This document shows, in pieces, positions 22,448 to 34,367 of a DNA stretch of 64,000 bases (position 1 is its first letter; each line of letters opens with the position of its first letter). The stretch covers positions 16,381,088-16,445,087 of the forward strand of contig JAVDOI010000006.1 in the NCBI GenBank assembly GCA_032191485.1. The letters are read 5' to 3'. The position numbers and the translations under genes were made by a program. The notes under the pieces were generated by a model. The model ran no database searches and had not been told where the DNA came from. It worked only from the letters and a program-made list of their open reading frames with translations. This DNA is from Leptoclinus maculatus (Eukaryota > Chordata > Actinopteri > Perciformes > Stichaeidae).

Positions 22448-22941
22448 TCTGCTAAAGATATTTCCACTTACATCCTTTTTTCTAAAATCACACTAGGTTT
22501 TATTTTTCATGAATGAATCAATTGGAGACCAGTAAATAATGTCAAAAGAACTTCATTAATGTACACATGTAAAAATGAAAACTTTCAAGAAAAAAACAAC
22601 TTTTCTGGAGTCTGCCTTAATTACTGTTACATAAAAAATTAAACCAATTTTCTCGTTTAACATATGAAAATGTGCTCATTTGTTTTGGCTTAATGGCAAA
22701 ATACTTGCATGCAATACCAACATTAGTATACATTTTTACCAAAACAAGTGGCATCCAGATGATTACTGAACAACAACTCAGTCCAAGGCTATATTCATGG
22801 TGAAGGACAGATGTTCATGTTTTGGGAGAGATAGAAGAGAGATGACAGACTCCAGGGGCAGCACTGGCAGTCAGGGCGAATGGTTTCCACATCAATGTCC
22901 CTCTGCTGTTGAAGGCCGGCAAATCTGCCCTTGCAGATGTT

Positions 22942-24729
22942 TCATTCTGCATCTTCTTTGTCGTCTTCCTCTTTGTTGTCCTGCATGGACTCTACCTCAC
23001 CAGCAAACTTCTCAAACTCGCCCGTTTCTGAGTTCCACATACATTTGATCTGCACCTTGAATTCTGCCATCTCGACGCCAAAGAGTTTCTACGGAGCCAA
23101 TTTGAGAAGATCAGTCAGACAAATGCAACACAGTTCTGGATGTCACGGGCACAATGTTTTGTAGTCAAACAGTCCAGAACTCACCAGAATACGAGCCTGC
23201 TCAGGAGTGAGCACGTCTCCCTCCTTACAGACTTCATGGCCCTTCAGCAGTGTCACCACGCCTTTAATAACACATGATACAAAATGTGATTATCACATAT
23301 CCAACTAACTGATATGGAAAAAAATATTCCTGTTAAGAGTGCCAATGGTTATTGTTCAGAGAAGAAAGGGGTTTCACCTGTTGCACTCAAACATGTTTAA
23401 AAGGATGAGGCTAATACGAGCAAACGCCTGACAAAGCAAATTCCTCTGTGCTATAGATTTCCATTGTTGTCCAAAACTATTAAAAACATCAGTGAGCCAC
23501 ACTGTTGCAGTGGGGAAGTCAGAAAACAAAGAAATTGACTTTTACCTTGTTGGTTTTGGTCTTTATGGGGGATTTGTTGACAAAAGAGAAATGTACAATA
23601 ACGCCAGTCATAACTTGTTATTTTACCTTTCTTGAGAGCAGTAGGAAGTCCTAGTTGTCTCAACTGGGGCTCCATTGAGTGAGGAAACTGTTCAAGGGGT
23701 CCCTCATCCAGAGTTGTGTTCATCAGTGCACGGTTGCCTGACCGTGCATAATCCATCTCTTTGAAATGATCAAAATACCTGTGGATAGAGAACACCACTT
23801 AGTTAACTATTTAACAATATTTGGAGGATAACTGAAATTGTAGTGCATTAAGTGATGCCCAACTTACTCTTGTACCTCATCCTTTGTTTTATTAGTGAAT
23901 AGCACTCCCACTTCCCCTCGTAGATACTTGTTGACCTGCACATTATCAAAAGGCAGTAAAAAAAAAATCAGTCTTTGCAATAGAATATTACATTTTATGG
24001 CTGATCAGCACACTTTAGATCGCACATACCTTGTGCAAATTATCTTTGTATTCGTCTGTTTCTCCTTTACCCAGGGCAATCACCATTACTTTATTTTTGC
24101 CGAAGAAGAATCTGTGGAAGATGAGAGTTAAGCATCTTTACTAAGGCACTTGTTAAATGCATATGAAATAAATTAATAAATGAGCAGACAGGTTACCTGC
24201 TGTGTTTCCATGCTGTCCTGACATCTTTCAGTTTGTTATTCCTCATATTGGCTACAGAGAATACGAACAAGTGTCTGTACGTGTCCACACATTTCCGGAA
24301 CTAAAAACACAAACAGATGGAGAATTTAGAGCGAAACATGTCAGCAGCTACAGCTAACCCTGGTTAGCATAGCACACAGCTGTGGCAGGACACTCACCTC
24401 CTCGATTAATTTCTGTTTTGACTCCAGCCCTTTCTTGGCTGTTTTCGTTAACGAAACTGAGGGGAAGATCAGGGGAAAAGCAGTCATTAGCAATGAGTTT
24501 GATTAATATCAGCAAGCACGTAAGTTAGCTGTTACAACGCTCCGTGTTGCGGTTTCCCCCAGAAGGAGAAGCTAATGTTAGCTTGTTCACTAACTTACGT
24601 TACTTTTCAGTTGTCGAGCACAAATGTTACATACAATCAACCAGTTAAAAAACTCAGCCGCTTAACGAGTTTATCCAGATTGTAATTTTACTTTTACTTA
24701 CTTTTCTTGTCTCTCTTTGACTTCGGCAT
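22942..24729 (-). CDS. mrto4: mRNA turnover protein 4 homolog (ribosome assembly factor MRTO4)
   Basis: Eight minus-strand exons: 24729-24702, 24456-24398, 24300-24197, 24111-24030, 23935-23868, 23778-23627, 23261-23185 and 23088-22942. They join in frame to 238 aa, the usual family length. MRTO4 is a nucleolar paralogue of ribosomal protein P0. It binds the stalk site of pre-60S particles and is later replaced by P0. Landmarks are the MPKSKRDKK start, SLTKTAKKGLE, FSVANMRNNKLKDVRTAWKH, FFGKNKVM, MDYARSGN, EGPLEQFPHSMEPQLRQLGL, LTPEQARIL, and an acidic Glu/Asp-rich tail. All introns have GT-AG ends. It is convergent with akr7a copy 2, as in mammals. Confidence 0.96.
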
Positions 24730-25120
24730 GGTTTCCTCTCACGATGCCAGAGCAGCAGACGCACACGTGAAGTAAAAGGACCCCAAATGTTTCGGTGTGG
24801 TGAAGCCGACCATGTGGTGCCTGACTAAAAACATAAAAGAAGACCTTTTAGTCAAAATGTATGCTGTTATGCATAAATGGACTACTGCTCCCACAAAATA
24901 ACATACGAGTCATGTCTAGGTCATGTTAGCTTCATTTATGTTCCTTATTTCTTTATTTTTAAACTGAGTCAACGCAATGACATGCGAAGTGAGCATTACA
25001 TCACTCTCAAAAATACAACTTTCTCAAAGATCCTTGTAAAGTGATGTCAGGTGTATTATGGGTTTATAATAAATATAAATAAATAATCCTGGGCCGATGG
25101 GAGTGTGTTAGCAGCAGTAG
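24730..25120. other. mrto4 promoter and upstream flank
   Basis: The MRTO4 start is preceded on the minus strand by a modestly CG-containing stretch (24730-24830) that should hold the promoter and 5'UTR. No TATA box is evident and nothing else is recognisable. Confidence 0.4.
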
Positions 25121-25149
25121 TTTTAATTTAATTTATCCATGTACACAGT

Positions 25150-25525
25150 AAGAATCAACTTTTCTATTAATTGTTTGATGCAATACAGTTCGTAATATAA
25201 TTTAATCAAAGTCATTTTTGTGTTCATGTTGCTGTTGGCACTGATATTTGTTTGATCACTGTATTGTGCTGTTGAGTTAGTGAACGCAGAGTGTAGCCTG
25301 TAAGGACACGCAAAGTAAGTGTTCACCTTTCTACCACTAGATGGCAGTATAAGTGTATTTAAACCATAGATTTAGTCATATTTACCTGTGCTTTTGTTAA
25401 TTATCTAGGTTATTGATACAGATGTATTTAATGCTGATTATTTCATCTGATATTTGATGTTCATGGTTAATTTACATTAGTTGTATACATCATGTATTTA
25501 CTTGTTATATTTGTGTCATTAGTTG
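25150..25525 (+). repeat. Left arm of a 12-kb-spaced inverted repeat
   Basis: This sequence (about 375 bp, containing CTACCACTAGATGGCAGTAT) is nearly the reverse complement of 37160-37545. It is AT-rich and non-coding. It is probably part of a dispersed element present in both orientations, but the two arms also bracket the whole repeat-filled block. Confidence 0.85.
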
Positions 25526-27060
25526 CTAAGAGTGTTTTGATCTCAGATATATTCTTTACACGTAATCTCATATATTTAGTGTCAATTTAATGATGATAGC
25601 CTTAATGTGTTTTTCTATCATTTATCAATATGTAATCATATGTCCTTCTATGTTGACTGAATGGGGTCTTTATATTTCAGTTAAATACATACTCTGTGTA
25701 TCCAGGTCCTCCTCTATCTGCTGGATCTCTCTTTTCATACTTTTCAAAGATCCTGTCAGGTGTAGCAGAACAAAAATACACAGAATAGCCCTTTTCCAAC
25801 CTGACAGGAAAAGAAGGTGGGGAAAGAGAGGCTATAAATTAGACACACCTGTGAGCTGGGGGAAGGGGGAAAACTAATCAACTAACCAAAGCTGCATGGA
25901 GGAGAACAAAGAGAGGAGTGACAGTGTTTAATGGAGTTACGGAAAGTATGATTCAGTTTCTGGACCTTTTATGCTCAAACTAAGAAATAGTTGACGTAGA
26001 CTAAACTACATCGGAGCAGCAAGTATCCATGAACCGGCTGGATACACGGAGCTTTCTTGGAGGACAAGGCCTTACTGGAGGTGTGCTGATCCCGGGAGCA
26101 GGCCCAGCTTGGGCCTCCTTAACTTCGGGGATTCATCAAGCTAAGTCCCTTTAACTGCAACTGCAACTCTCCAGGCTTCTCCTTCTTCTTCTTCTATACA
26201 CTTACAAACCCTGAAATGAACTGAACGGGACTGAAATAAACTGAACTGAACGGGACCGAAATGAACTGCCTTCCACCATACTACAAACAGTGAACTGACA
26301 TATATTCCTTTAGCTTTGGAACGGAACCCAACACACACGCATGCCACTCGCACCTCATCACTTGCACATAAACTATTGACATTCACCTGGAGTCTTCATT
26401 TCATTTTAGATTACCCAATGGACATTTGATTTGTATATCTGGACTCGGTCATGTGGGGTATTTGACTTAATGAACCTTTTTGTGTATAATTCTGCATTTA
26501 AAAAGAAACTATCCGTTTTGATCTGATTTATGATTTTTGCGTAAAATATAATTTACTTCAATGAAACGCATTAATTGGTTGAGTTTTGCTGACGTTGCAT
26601 TTTGTAGCCGGGTTAGCAGGCTAGTCAGGTTAGTTCTCTCTCCAACGTTTGAAGTGATATCTGTTCATTAAATTGACAGGGTAGAATTTCTATTATTCTC
26701 CGGTCTGGAGCCCAACGTGTACTTTGAATAATTGTGAGAAAAACCTACATTACACAGGTAACGGCAGTGGTTATTCATCTCTTTGATGAGAATCCCATCT
26801 TCTTCTCAAAGTCGAGACAGCAGCATTTCTTTGTCAAAGACAAGTTTCTTCGTCTCGAGGGGGACTTTGGATGCTGTAATGAAGTGATAATCTTGAATTT
26901 CTCAAACAGTAATGAAAACAAACTTCAATAAATGAACACTTCTATTACTCCTGAAGAACAATAGACAAAATTGCAAAGGGTGCAAAAGGGACTTAAATAC
27001 ACAGTATATGACTGATAGTGTCAGACCAAAAACAGTATTGGAACAGCAAAGATATAAAAA
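25526..27060. other. Unassigned repeat-like sequence
   Basis: AT-rich DNA followed by a more balanced part (25790-26720) that looks like the leader of an LTR element: short promoter-like parts, a CTTCTTCTTCTT tract, tandem GAACTGAA motifs at about 26215-26300, and TGGAGCCCAACG at 26706. No matching second LTR was found. A conserved-looking segment at about 26735-26890 can be read on either strand, and its identity is unknown. Confidence 0.35.
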
Positions 27061-27103
27061 AATACACACAATAGATATAAAATGCAATATAAAAATGCAT
27101 TTA

Positions 27104-27240
27104 TCAGAATCCCATGGCCAAATGGGGAAGTCTTTACTAAGAACGGCATCTGCTGCATCAACAGCTTCTCTGTCTGGCACAAGGACGTTGTAGGCTGCAA
27201 TTGCTTCCTCCAGTTTCCGCTTTTCCTTTGCAATTTGGGC
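27104..27240 (-). pseudogene. Transposase C-terminal fragment, possibly KDZ (Zisupton-like)
   Basis: The minus strand reads QAQIAKEKRKLEEAIAAYNV followed by LVPDREAVDAADAVLSKDFP and IWPWDS. The charged helix leading to a YN.LV and a ...D.VL..DFP.WPW pattern resembles the tail of KDZ-type transposases in fish. It is a single unbroken fragment without the catalytic core. The family call is tentative. Confidence 0.42.
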
Positions 27241-27388
27241 TTGCGGTCTTTGTTATCTATAAATTTATTACAAATATACAAAATCACAATTTTTCTCTTC
27301 CTGTGAACATGCCACAAATTACTGCGGCACGTAAAAGCTGTATTTCAATACAATAATAATAACCCACCAATGTCTCTGTACAGCTCTG

Positions 27389-27482
27389 GAATGGGGGGCA
27401 GAATAATAAGTGTAATCCCGTCTGTTAGGGAAAAGGTCTCTCCATATGTCAATTAAACCAACCTCCTCAAAACGTGTGTTGA
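27389..27482 (-). pseudogene. L1-like LINE endonuclease fragment
   Basis: The minus strand reads NTRFEEVGLIDIWRDLFPNR followed by RDYTYYSAPHS. This is the GL.DIWR..-P..RDYT.YS..H motif of the apurinic endonuclease domain in L1-type ORF2. The expected S.IDYF continuation is lost, so it is a short relic. Confidence 0.68.
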
Positions 27483-27569
27483 CTTGTACAGACGTGGACA
27501 AAATTGTCAAATGGTCACTGAAAGAGTAATAATAAATAAAAATGTACTGAAAATGAACTAATGAAAATG

Positions 27570-28159
27570 GCCTGGACAAAAATGATGGTACCCTTAACTT
27601 AATATTTTGTTGCACAACCCTTTGAGGCAATCACTGGAATCAAGCGATTTCTGTAACTCAATGAGACTTCTGTACCTGTCAACGGGTATTGTGGCCCACT
27701 CCTCGTGAGCTAACTGCTCCAGCTGTCTCAGGTTTGAAGGGTGCCTTCTCCAGACTGCATGTTTCAGCTCCTTCCACAGATGTTCAATAAGGATTAAGAT
27801 CAGGGCTCATAGAAGGCCACTTCAGAATAGTGCAATGTTTTGCTCTTAGCCAGTCTTGGGTGTTTTTAGCTGTGTGTTTGGGTCATTATCCTGTTGAAGG
27901 ACCCATGACCTGCGACTGAGGCCAAGCTTTCTGACACTGGGCAGCACATTTCGCTCCAGAATGCCTTGATAGACTTGAGATTTCATTGTACCCTGTACAG
28001 ATTCAAGACACCCTGTGCCAGATGCAGCAAAGCAGCCCCAGAACATAACCTAGCCTCCTCCATGTTTCACAGTAGGTACAGTGTTTTGTTTTTTTGTATG
28101 CTTCATTTTTGCGTCTGTGAAAATAGAGCTGATGCGACTTGCCAAAAAGCTCCAATTTT
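27570..28159 (-). pseudogene. Tc1/mariner element remnant (C-terminal half of transposase)
   Basis: The minus strand encodes MFWGCFAASGTGCLESVQGT, ending with W-V-L-QQDNDPN, then after a frameshift SPDLNP-like and HLWKELKHAVWRRHPSNLRQ sequence. These are the second Asp and third catalytic regions of the Tc1 DDE transposase. The element end near 27570 has the GGACAAAAATGATGGTACCC type of Tc1 terminus. The N-terminal half is absent and the element breaks off near 28159. Confidence 0.88.
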
Positions 28160-28719
28160 GAAACTGGAATTTGCCAAAATGGGGCGGAGGGTCGAGGAAG
28201 ACGGCACCGCAGAGTACTTCACAGATGCAGGACGAGACCAGGACGAGCTGTCAGGCAGCAGCATCTGAGATTCACGGGGGAGGTTAGTTTTTTCATTTGG
28301 CGAAGCCTGGTTCTGTATGGATTTCATACTTCATGAGCAAAAAGAAGTTGTAATAAAGGTGAGTTTTGAACCCTGTGCTCCGGATCTTAAACCACGACAC
28401 TATCATAGCTTAAAAAGAGAAAAATGTGATTGTATTTGCAGGCAAATTACTATTACTAAATTACTATTAAAGCAGCACTTTTGGGTTATAAAATAGTTTT
28501 ATTGTTCAAAGATGAACCAGATCAATCAACAGGAAGAGCCTCAAAGTGCTGCTCCTCCTCCTAAACCGTACATGACAAAAGTTGGATTGCATTTTTTTTT
28601 TTATGAATATAATTCATGAATTCATGGTATGTTTTTTACTATGACAAATTAACTTTACAAGCTATTGTAGTGATGGGATGCAATAGTTTCACAAAATGTT
28701 GTTTCCATTTCATACAGGA
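28160..28719. other. Transposon-derived spacer before the BESS fragment
   Basis: A short plus-strand stretch at about 28180-28268 encodes MGRRVEEDGTAEYFTDAGRD followed by QDELSGSSI. It could be the acidic linker of the MADF/BESS protein remnant that follows, but no MADF domain was found. The rest is AT-rich and non-coding. Confidence 0.35.
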
Positions 28720-28907
28720 AAGTGAAGGGCCCAGAAAAGGTCCATGGGGAGCGACATGGAGCGAGAAAAGGAGATCTGTTCTTGAAGAGCCTGGTTCCTT
28801 CCCTGGAAAGACTGCCACCCCAACAGAAAGAATATGTTAAATTACAAATTCACAAATTACTTTATGAAGCCAGTACTGTGGTGCTGAATTTGGAACATTC
28901 GGAGTAA
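28720..28907 (+). pseudogene. BESS-motif exon of a MADF/BESS (PIF/Harbinger-type) protein
   Basis: The plus strand encodes KVHGERHGARKGDLFLKSLV followed by PSLERLPPQQKEYVKLQIHK and LLYEA. F-L-x-S-L-x-P-x-x-x-x-L...K....-x-I..L-LY-A is the BESS motif, found in fish proteins tied to Harbinger transposons. It follows a typical AG acceptor (TTTCATACAG), so it may be a real exon of a transposon-derived gene whose MADF exon is missing. Confidence 0.55.
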
Positions 28908-29880
28908 ATGTCTGGGGGACAATCTTTCCAGGGAATGAACCAGGAATTTAAAAAAAGTTATTACGCGTTTTGTGTGTGTATATATTGTTGTATAAAAATC
29001 ATATATTATAAGATTATTATAATAATCATTATTTTTTATTGCATTTAATTTGTAATTAGCTATTTCAATAAATGCACTTTATTTCATGATGAAGCCACGC
29101 CCCCTCTCCGGCGCGTGCCATTCCGGGCGATGATGTCACCGGAACCCTGGAAACTGTGCCTTTGATATGATGACACATCTGACGTCATCCATAAGAACGC
29201 TTTGATGGAGCTTGCCACTGAAGTCAGCATCAGTACATCAAATTATTTCTGAATGATACCTTCAACAGTTGGTCAGGTGAAGCGATACTCGGATATCAGA
29301 AGAAATAGTCAACTTTTCTATTCAACTCTCTTTAACTGCTAACATGCCGATTTTACATTTGGGCCTAGTTGTGGCTCCTTGGGTCATCAAAACTGCTGCT
29401 GGTCTCATCAGGTCGGATCTGGGACTTAATGGCCCCAGTTCAACCCCAGTGAACCGAACTACAACTGCAACACCGGGTGAATCCCGATTACTCTACCTTG
29501 ACGAAATTACTTTGACTTGACTTGACTCAAGAGTGATGGTAAAGATCGCTCTCAACGCTAGGCTAAGTGCTAGAAACCTCTGGCCTGAAAGAAGACTTTT
29601 TTGTCATTCGCTTTTACCATGGACTATCCTATATTTTAAATGTGTATTCTCTTGCACATGTAATGCATTTGTAATTATTACTACATAGAATGTAATAATT
29701 AGGGGCCAGAATGTAGGATGTAATCAGCTAAATGATACCTTCAACATTTGGTTGAATCCCGATTACTCTACCTTGACGAAATTACTTTGACTTGACTTGA
29801 CTCAAGAGTGATGGTAAAGATCACTCTCAACGCTAGGCTAAGTGCTAGAAACCTCTGGCCTGAAAGAAGACTTTTTTGTC

Positions 29881-30886
29881 TGGAGGTCGCTGCAGCACGG
29901 AGGCGGCAGGAACTGGAGGTCGCTGCAGCGCGGAGGCGGCAGCGACAGGAACTGGAGGTCGCTGCAGCACGGAGGCGGCAGGAACTGGAGGTCGCTGCAG
30001 CACGGAGGCGGCAGCGGCAGGAACTGGAGGTCGCTGCAGCACGGAGGCGGCAGCGGCAGGAACTGGAGGTCGCTGCAGCACGGAGGCGGCAGCGGCAGGA
30101 ACTGGAACCGGCTGCGGCTCGGAGGCGGCAGGAACTGGAACCGGCTGCGGCTTGGAGGCGGCAGCGGCAGGAACTGGAGGTCGCTGCAGCACGGAGGCGG
30201 CAGGAACTGGAACCGGCTGTGGCTCGGAGACGGCAGCGGCAGGAACTGGAAGAGGCTGCGGTTTGGAGACTGCAGCGGCAGGAACTGGAACCAGCTGCGG
30301 CTCGGAGACGGCAGCAGCAGGAACTGGGCGACAGGGGCCGAAGCTGGATGGGGTCGCTGCTCGGAGACTGCGGCGACTGGAACTGGAGGTCGCTGCGGCC
30401 TCGGAGACGGCGGCGACTGGAACTGGAGGTCGCTGCGGCTCGGAGACGGCTGCGACTGGAACTGGAGGTCGCTGCGGCTCGGAGACTGCGGCGACTGGAA
30501 CTGGAGGTCGCTGCGGCTCGGAGACTGCGGCGACTGGAACTGGAGGTCGCTGCTGCTCGGAGACTGCTGCGACTGGAACTGGAGGTCGCTGCTGCTCTGA
30601 GGCAGCGGCGGCGGCCGGGTCCGGGGACAGCTGTGGCGCTGAGGCGACAGCTTGAGTCGGTCGGACCGCCGACAGGACACGGGGAGCTGGAGTCGGTCGG
30701 AACGCCGACAGGACACGGGGAGCTGGAGTCGGTCGGACCGCCGACAGGACACGGGGAGCTGGAGTTAGCTGCGGCCCAGTCGAGACGGAAACAGGGGAAC
30801 GCTGCGGCCCAGCGGGAACGGGGGATCGCTGCGGCCCAGCAGGAACGGGGGATCGCTGCGGCCCAGCGGGAACGGGAGTCTGACCC
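29881..30886 (+). repeat. Minisatellite block A (periods 39, 33, 36, 27 bp)
   Basis: Units in order: GGAACTGGAGGTCGCTGCAG-CACGGAGGCGGCA (33 or 39 bp with an extra GCGGCA), then the GCTCGGAGACTGCGGCGACT type (39 bp), then GAGTCGGTCGGACCGCCGAC type (36 bp, three copies), then CGGCCCAGCGGGAACGGGGG type (27 bp). All periods are multiples of three. A plus-strand frame starts at ATG 29811 in the core (MVKITLNARLSARNLWPERR) and runs with repeated LEVAAARRRQRQE to a stop in the next core at 30896. Several other frames, on both strands, are also open. Confidence 0.85.
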
Positions 30887-31256
30887 TTTGACTTGACTTG
30901 ACTCAAGAGTGATGGTAAAGATCACTCTCAACGCTAGGCTAAGTGCTAGAAACCTCTGGCCTGAAAGAAGACTTTTTTGTCGTTCGCTTTTACCATGGAC
31001 TATCCTACATTTTAAATGTGTATTCTCTTGCACATGTAATGCATTTGTAATTATTACTACATAGAATGTAATAATTAGGGGCCGGAATGTAGGATGTAAT
31101 CAGCTAAATGATACCTACAACATTTGGTTGAATCCCGATTACTCTACCTTGACGAAATTACTTTGACTTGACTTGACTCAAGAGTGATGGTAAAGATCAC
31201 TCTCAACGCTAGGCTAAGTGCTAGAAACCTCTGGCCTGAAAGAAGACTTTTTTGTC

Positions 31257-31976
31257 TGGAGGTCGCTGCAGCACGGAGGCGGCAGGAACTGGAGGTCGCT
31301 GCAGCACGGAGGCGGCAGCGACAGGAACTGGAGGTCGCTGCAGCACGGAGGCGGCAGGAACTGGAGGTCGCTGCAGCACGGAGGCGGCAGCGGCAGGAAC
31401 TGGAGGTCGCTGCAGCACGGAGGCGGCAGCGGCAGGAACTGGAGGTCGCTGCAGCACGGAGGCGGCAGCGGCAGGAACTGGAACCGGCTGCGGCTCGGAG
31501 GCGGCAGGAACTGGAACCGGCTGCAGCTTGGAGGCGGCAGCGGCAGGAACTGGAGGTCGCTGCAGCACGGAGGCGGCAGCGGCAGGAACTGGAACCGGCT
31601 GTGGCTCGGAGACGGCAGCGGCAGGAACTGGAAGAGGCTGCGGTTTGGAGACTGCAGCGGCAGGAACTGGAACCAGCTGCGGCTCGGAGACGGCAGCAGC
31701 AGGAACTGGGCGACAGGGGCCGAAGCTGGATGGGGTCGCTGCTCGGAGACTGCGGCGACTGGAACTGGAGGTCGCTGCGGCCTCGGAGACGGCGGCGACT
31801 GGAACTGGAGGTCGCTGCGGCTCGGAGATGGCGGCGACTGGAACTGGAGGTCGCTGCGGCTCGGAGACTGCGGCGACTGGAACTGGAGGTCGCTGCGGCT
31901 CGGAGACTGCGGCGACTGGAACTGGAGGTCGCTGCTGCTCGGAGACTGCGGCGACTGGAACTGGAGGTCGCTGCTA
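31257..31976 (+). repeat. Minisatellite block B
   Basis: The same order of units as block A but truncated at the 39-bp GCTCGGAGACTGCGGCGACT type; the 36- and 27-bp types are missing. A plus-strand frame with the same start (MVKITLNARL...) extends to 31987. Confidence 0.85.
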
Positions 31977-32622
31977 CTTTGACTTGACTTGACTCAAGAG
32001 TGATGGTAAAGATCACTCTCAACGCTAGGCTAAGTGCTAGAAACCTCTGGCCTGAAAGAAGACTTTTTTGTCGTTCGCTTTTACCATGGACTATCCGACA
32101 TTTTAAATGTGTATTCTCTTGCACATGTAATGCATTTGTAATTATTACTACATAGAATGTAATAATAAGGAGCCGGAATGTAGGATGTAATCAGCTAAAT
32201 GATACCTTGAACATTTGGTTGAATCCCGATTACTCTACCTTGACGAAATTACTTTGACTTGACTTGACTCAAGAGTGATGGTAAAGATCACTCTCAACGC
32301 TAGGCTAAGTGCTAGAAACCTCTGGCCTGAAAGAAGACTTTTTTGTCGTTCGCTTTTACCATGGACTATCCTACATTTTAAATGTGTATTCTCTTGCACA
32401 TGTAATGCATTTGTAATTATTACTACATAGAATGTAATAATTAGGGGCCGGAATGTAGGATGTAATCAGCTAAATGATACCTTCAACATTTGGTTGAATC
32501 CCGATTACTCTACCTTGACGAAATTACTTTGACTTGACTTGACTCAAGAGTGATGGTAAAGATCACTCTCAACGCTAGGCTAAGTGCTAGAAACCTCTGG
32601 CCTGAAAGAAGACTTTTTTGTC

Positions 32623-33117
32623 TGGAGGTCGCTGCAGCACGGCTGCGACTGGAACTGGAGGTCGCTGCGGCTCGGAGACGGCTGCGACTGGAACTGGAGG
32701 TCGCTGCGGCTCGGAGACTGCGGCGACTGGAACTGGAGGTCGCTGCGGCTCGGAGACTGCGGCGACTGGAACTGGAGGTCGCTGCTGCTCGGAGACTGCT
32801 GCGACTGGAACTGGAGGTCGCTGCTGCTCTGAGGCAGCGGCGGCGGCCGGGTCCGGGGACAGCTGTGGCGCTGAGGCGGCAGCTTGAGTCGGTCGGACCG
32901 CCGACAGGACACGGGGAGCTGGAGTCGGTCGGAACGCCGACAGGACACGGGGAGCTGGAGTCGGTCGGACCGCCGACAGGATACGGGGAGCTGGAGTTAG
33001 CTGCGGCCCAGTGGAGACGGAAACAGGGGAACGCTGCGGCCCAGCAGGAACGGGGAATCGCTGCGGCCCAGCGGGAACGGGGGATCGCTGCGGCCCAGCG
33101 GGAACGGGAGTCTGACC
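32623..33117 (+). repeat. Minisatellite block C
   Basis: The shortest block. It keeps one partial 33-bp unit, then five 39-bp units and the full 36- and 27-bp parts. The middle of block A is deleted. A plus-strand frame extends from the core ATG to 33128. Confidence 0.85.
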
Positions 33118-33488
33118 CTTTGACTTGACTTGACTCAAGAGTGATGGTAAAGATCACTCTCAACGCTAGGCTAAGTGCTAGAAACCTCTGGCCTGAAAGA
33201 AGACTTTTTTGTCGTTCGCTTTTACCATGGACTATCCTATATTTTAAATGTGTATTCTCTTGCACATGTAATGCATTTGTAATTATTACTACATAGAATG
33301 TAATAATTAGGAGCCGGAATGTAGGATGTAATCAGCTAAATGATACCTTCAACATTTGGTTGAATCCCGATTACTCTACCTTGACGAAATTACTTTGACT
33401 TGACTTGACTCAAGAGTGATGGTAAAGATCACTCTCAACGCTAGGCTAAGTGCTAGAAACCTCTGGCCTGAAAGAAGACTTTTTTGTC

Positions 33489-34367
33489 TGGAGGTCGCTG
33501 CAGCACGGAGGCGGCAGGAACTGGAGGTCGCTGCAGCACGGAGGCGGCAGCGGCAGGAACTGGAGGTCGCTGCAGCACGGAGGCGGCAGGAACTGGAGGT
33601 CGCTGCAGCATGGAGGCGGCAGCGACAGGAACTGGAGGTCGCTGCAGCACGGAGGCGGCAGCGGCAGCGGCAGGAACTGGAACCGGCTGCGGCTCGGAGA
33701 CGGCAGCGGCAGGAACTGGAAGAGGCTGCGGTTTGGAGACTGCAGCGGCAGGAACTGGAACCAGCTGCGGCTCGGAGACGGCAGCGGCAGGAACTGGGCG
33801 ACAGGGGCGGAAGCTGGATGGGGTCGCTGCTCGGAGACTGCGGCGACTGGAACTGGAGGTCGCTGCGGCCTCGGAGACGGCGGCGACTGGAACTGGAGGT
33901 CGCTGCGGCTCGGAGACGGCTGCGACTGGAACTGGAGGTCGCTGCGGCTCGGAGACGGCGGCGACTGGAACTGGAGGTCGCTGCGGCTCGGAGACTGCGG
34001 CGACTGGAACTGGAGGTCGCTGCTGCTCGGAGACTGCGGCGACTGGAACTGGAGGTCGCTGCTGCTCGGAGACTGCTGCGACTGGAACTGGAGGTCGCTG
34101 CTGCTCTGAGGCAGCGGCGGCGGCCGGGTCCGGGGACAGCTGTGGCGCTGAGGCGGCAGCTTGAGTCGGTCGGACCGCCGACAGGACACGGGGAGCTGGA
34201 GTCGGTCGGAACGCCGACAGGACACGGGGAGCTGGAGTCGGTCGGACCGCCGACAGGACACGGGGAGCTGGAGTTAGCTGCAGCCCAGTGGAGACGGAAA
34301 CAGGGGAACGCTGCGGCCCAGCGGGAACGGGGGATCGCTGCGGCCCAGCGGGAACGGGAGTCTGACC
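33489..34367 (+). repeat. Minisatellite block D
   Basis: All four unit types in the order of block A, with different copy numbers. One unit is 45 bp by a further GCGGCA. The frame from the core ATG extends to 34378 and ends in the same RERESDPLT as blocks A and C. Confidence 0.85.

Larger units (their letters stand above)
10301..22583 (+). repeat. Tandem duplication unit 2 (akr7a copy 2, expanded by transposons)
   Basis: This unit is homologous to unit 1 along its whole length but has two large insertions (11278-12679 and 14572-21071) and smaller differences. About 240 bases at 10485-10725 are absent from unit 1. Conversely, unit 2 lacks most of the intron-1 repeat, about 220 bases of intron 3 and most of the intron-6 SINE. 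Without the two large insertions it would be about 4.4 kb. Confidence 0.9.

Noticed and set aside
26706..26723. TGGAGCCCAACGTG as a primer binding site of an LTR retrotransposon starting near 25150
   Set aside because: No TG...CA LTR ends at the right place and no second LTR or pol genes follow. The inverted copy at 37160-37545 covers only the first ~375 bases.
29838..30906. Minus-strand Pro-rich or Ser/Arg-rich protein as an annotated gene
   Set aside because: Many frames are open because the unit length is a multiple of three and lacks stop triplets. Without expression data no frame can be preferred, so only the repeat is annotated.
29881..34367. CRISPR-like array
   Set aside because: Repeats are contiguous minisatellite units without unique spacers, in an animal genome.
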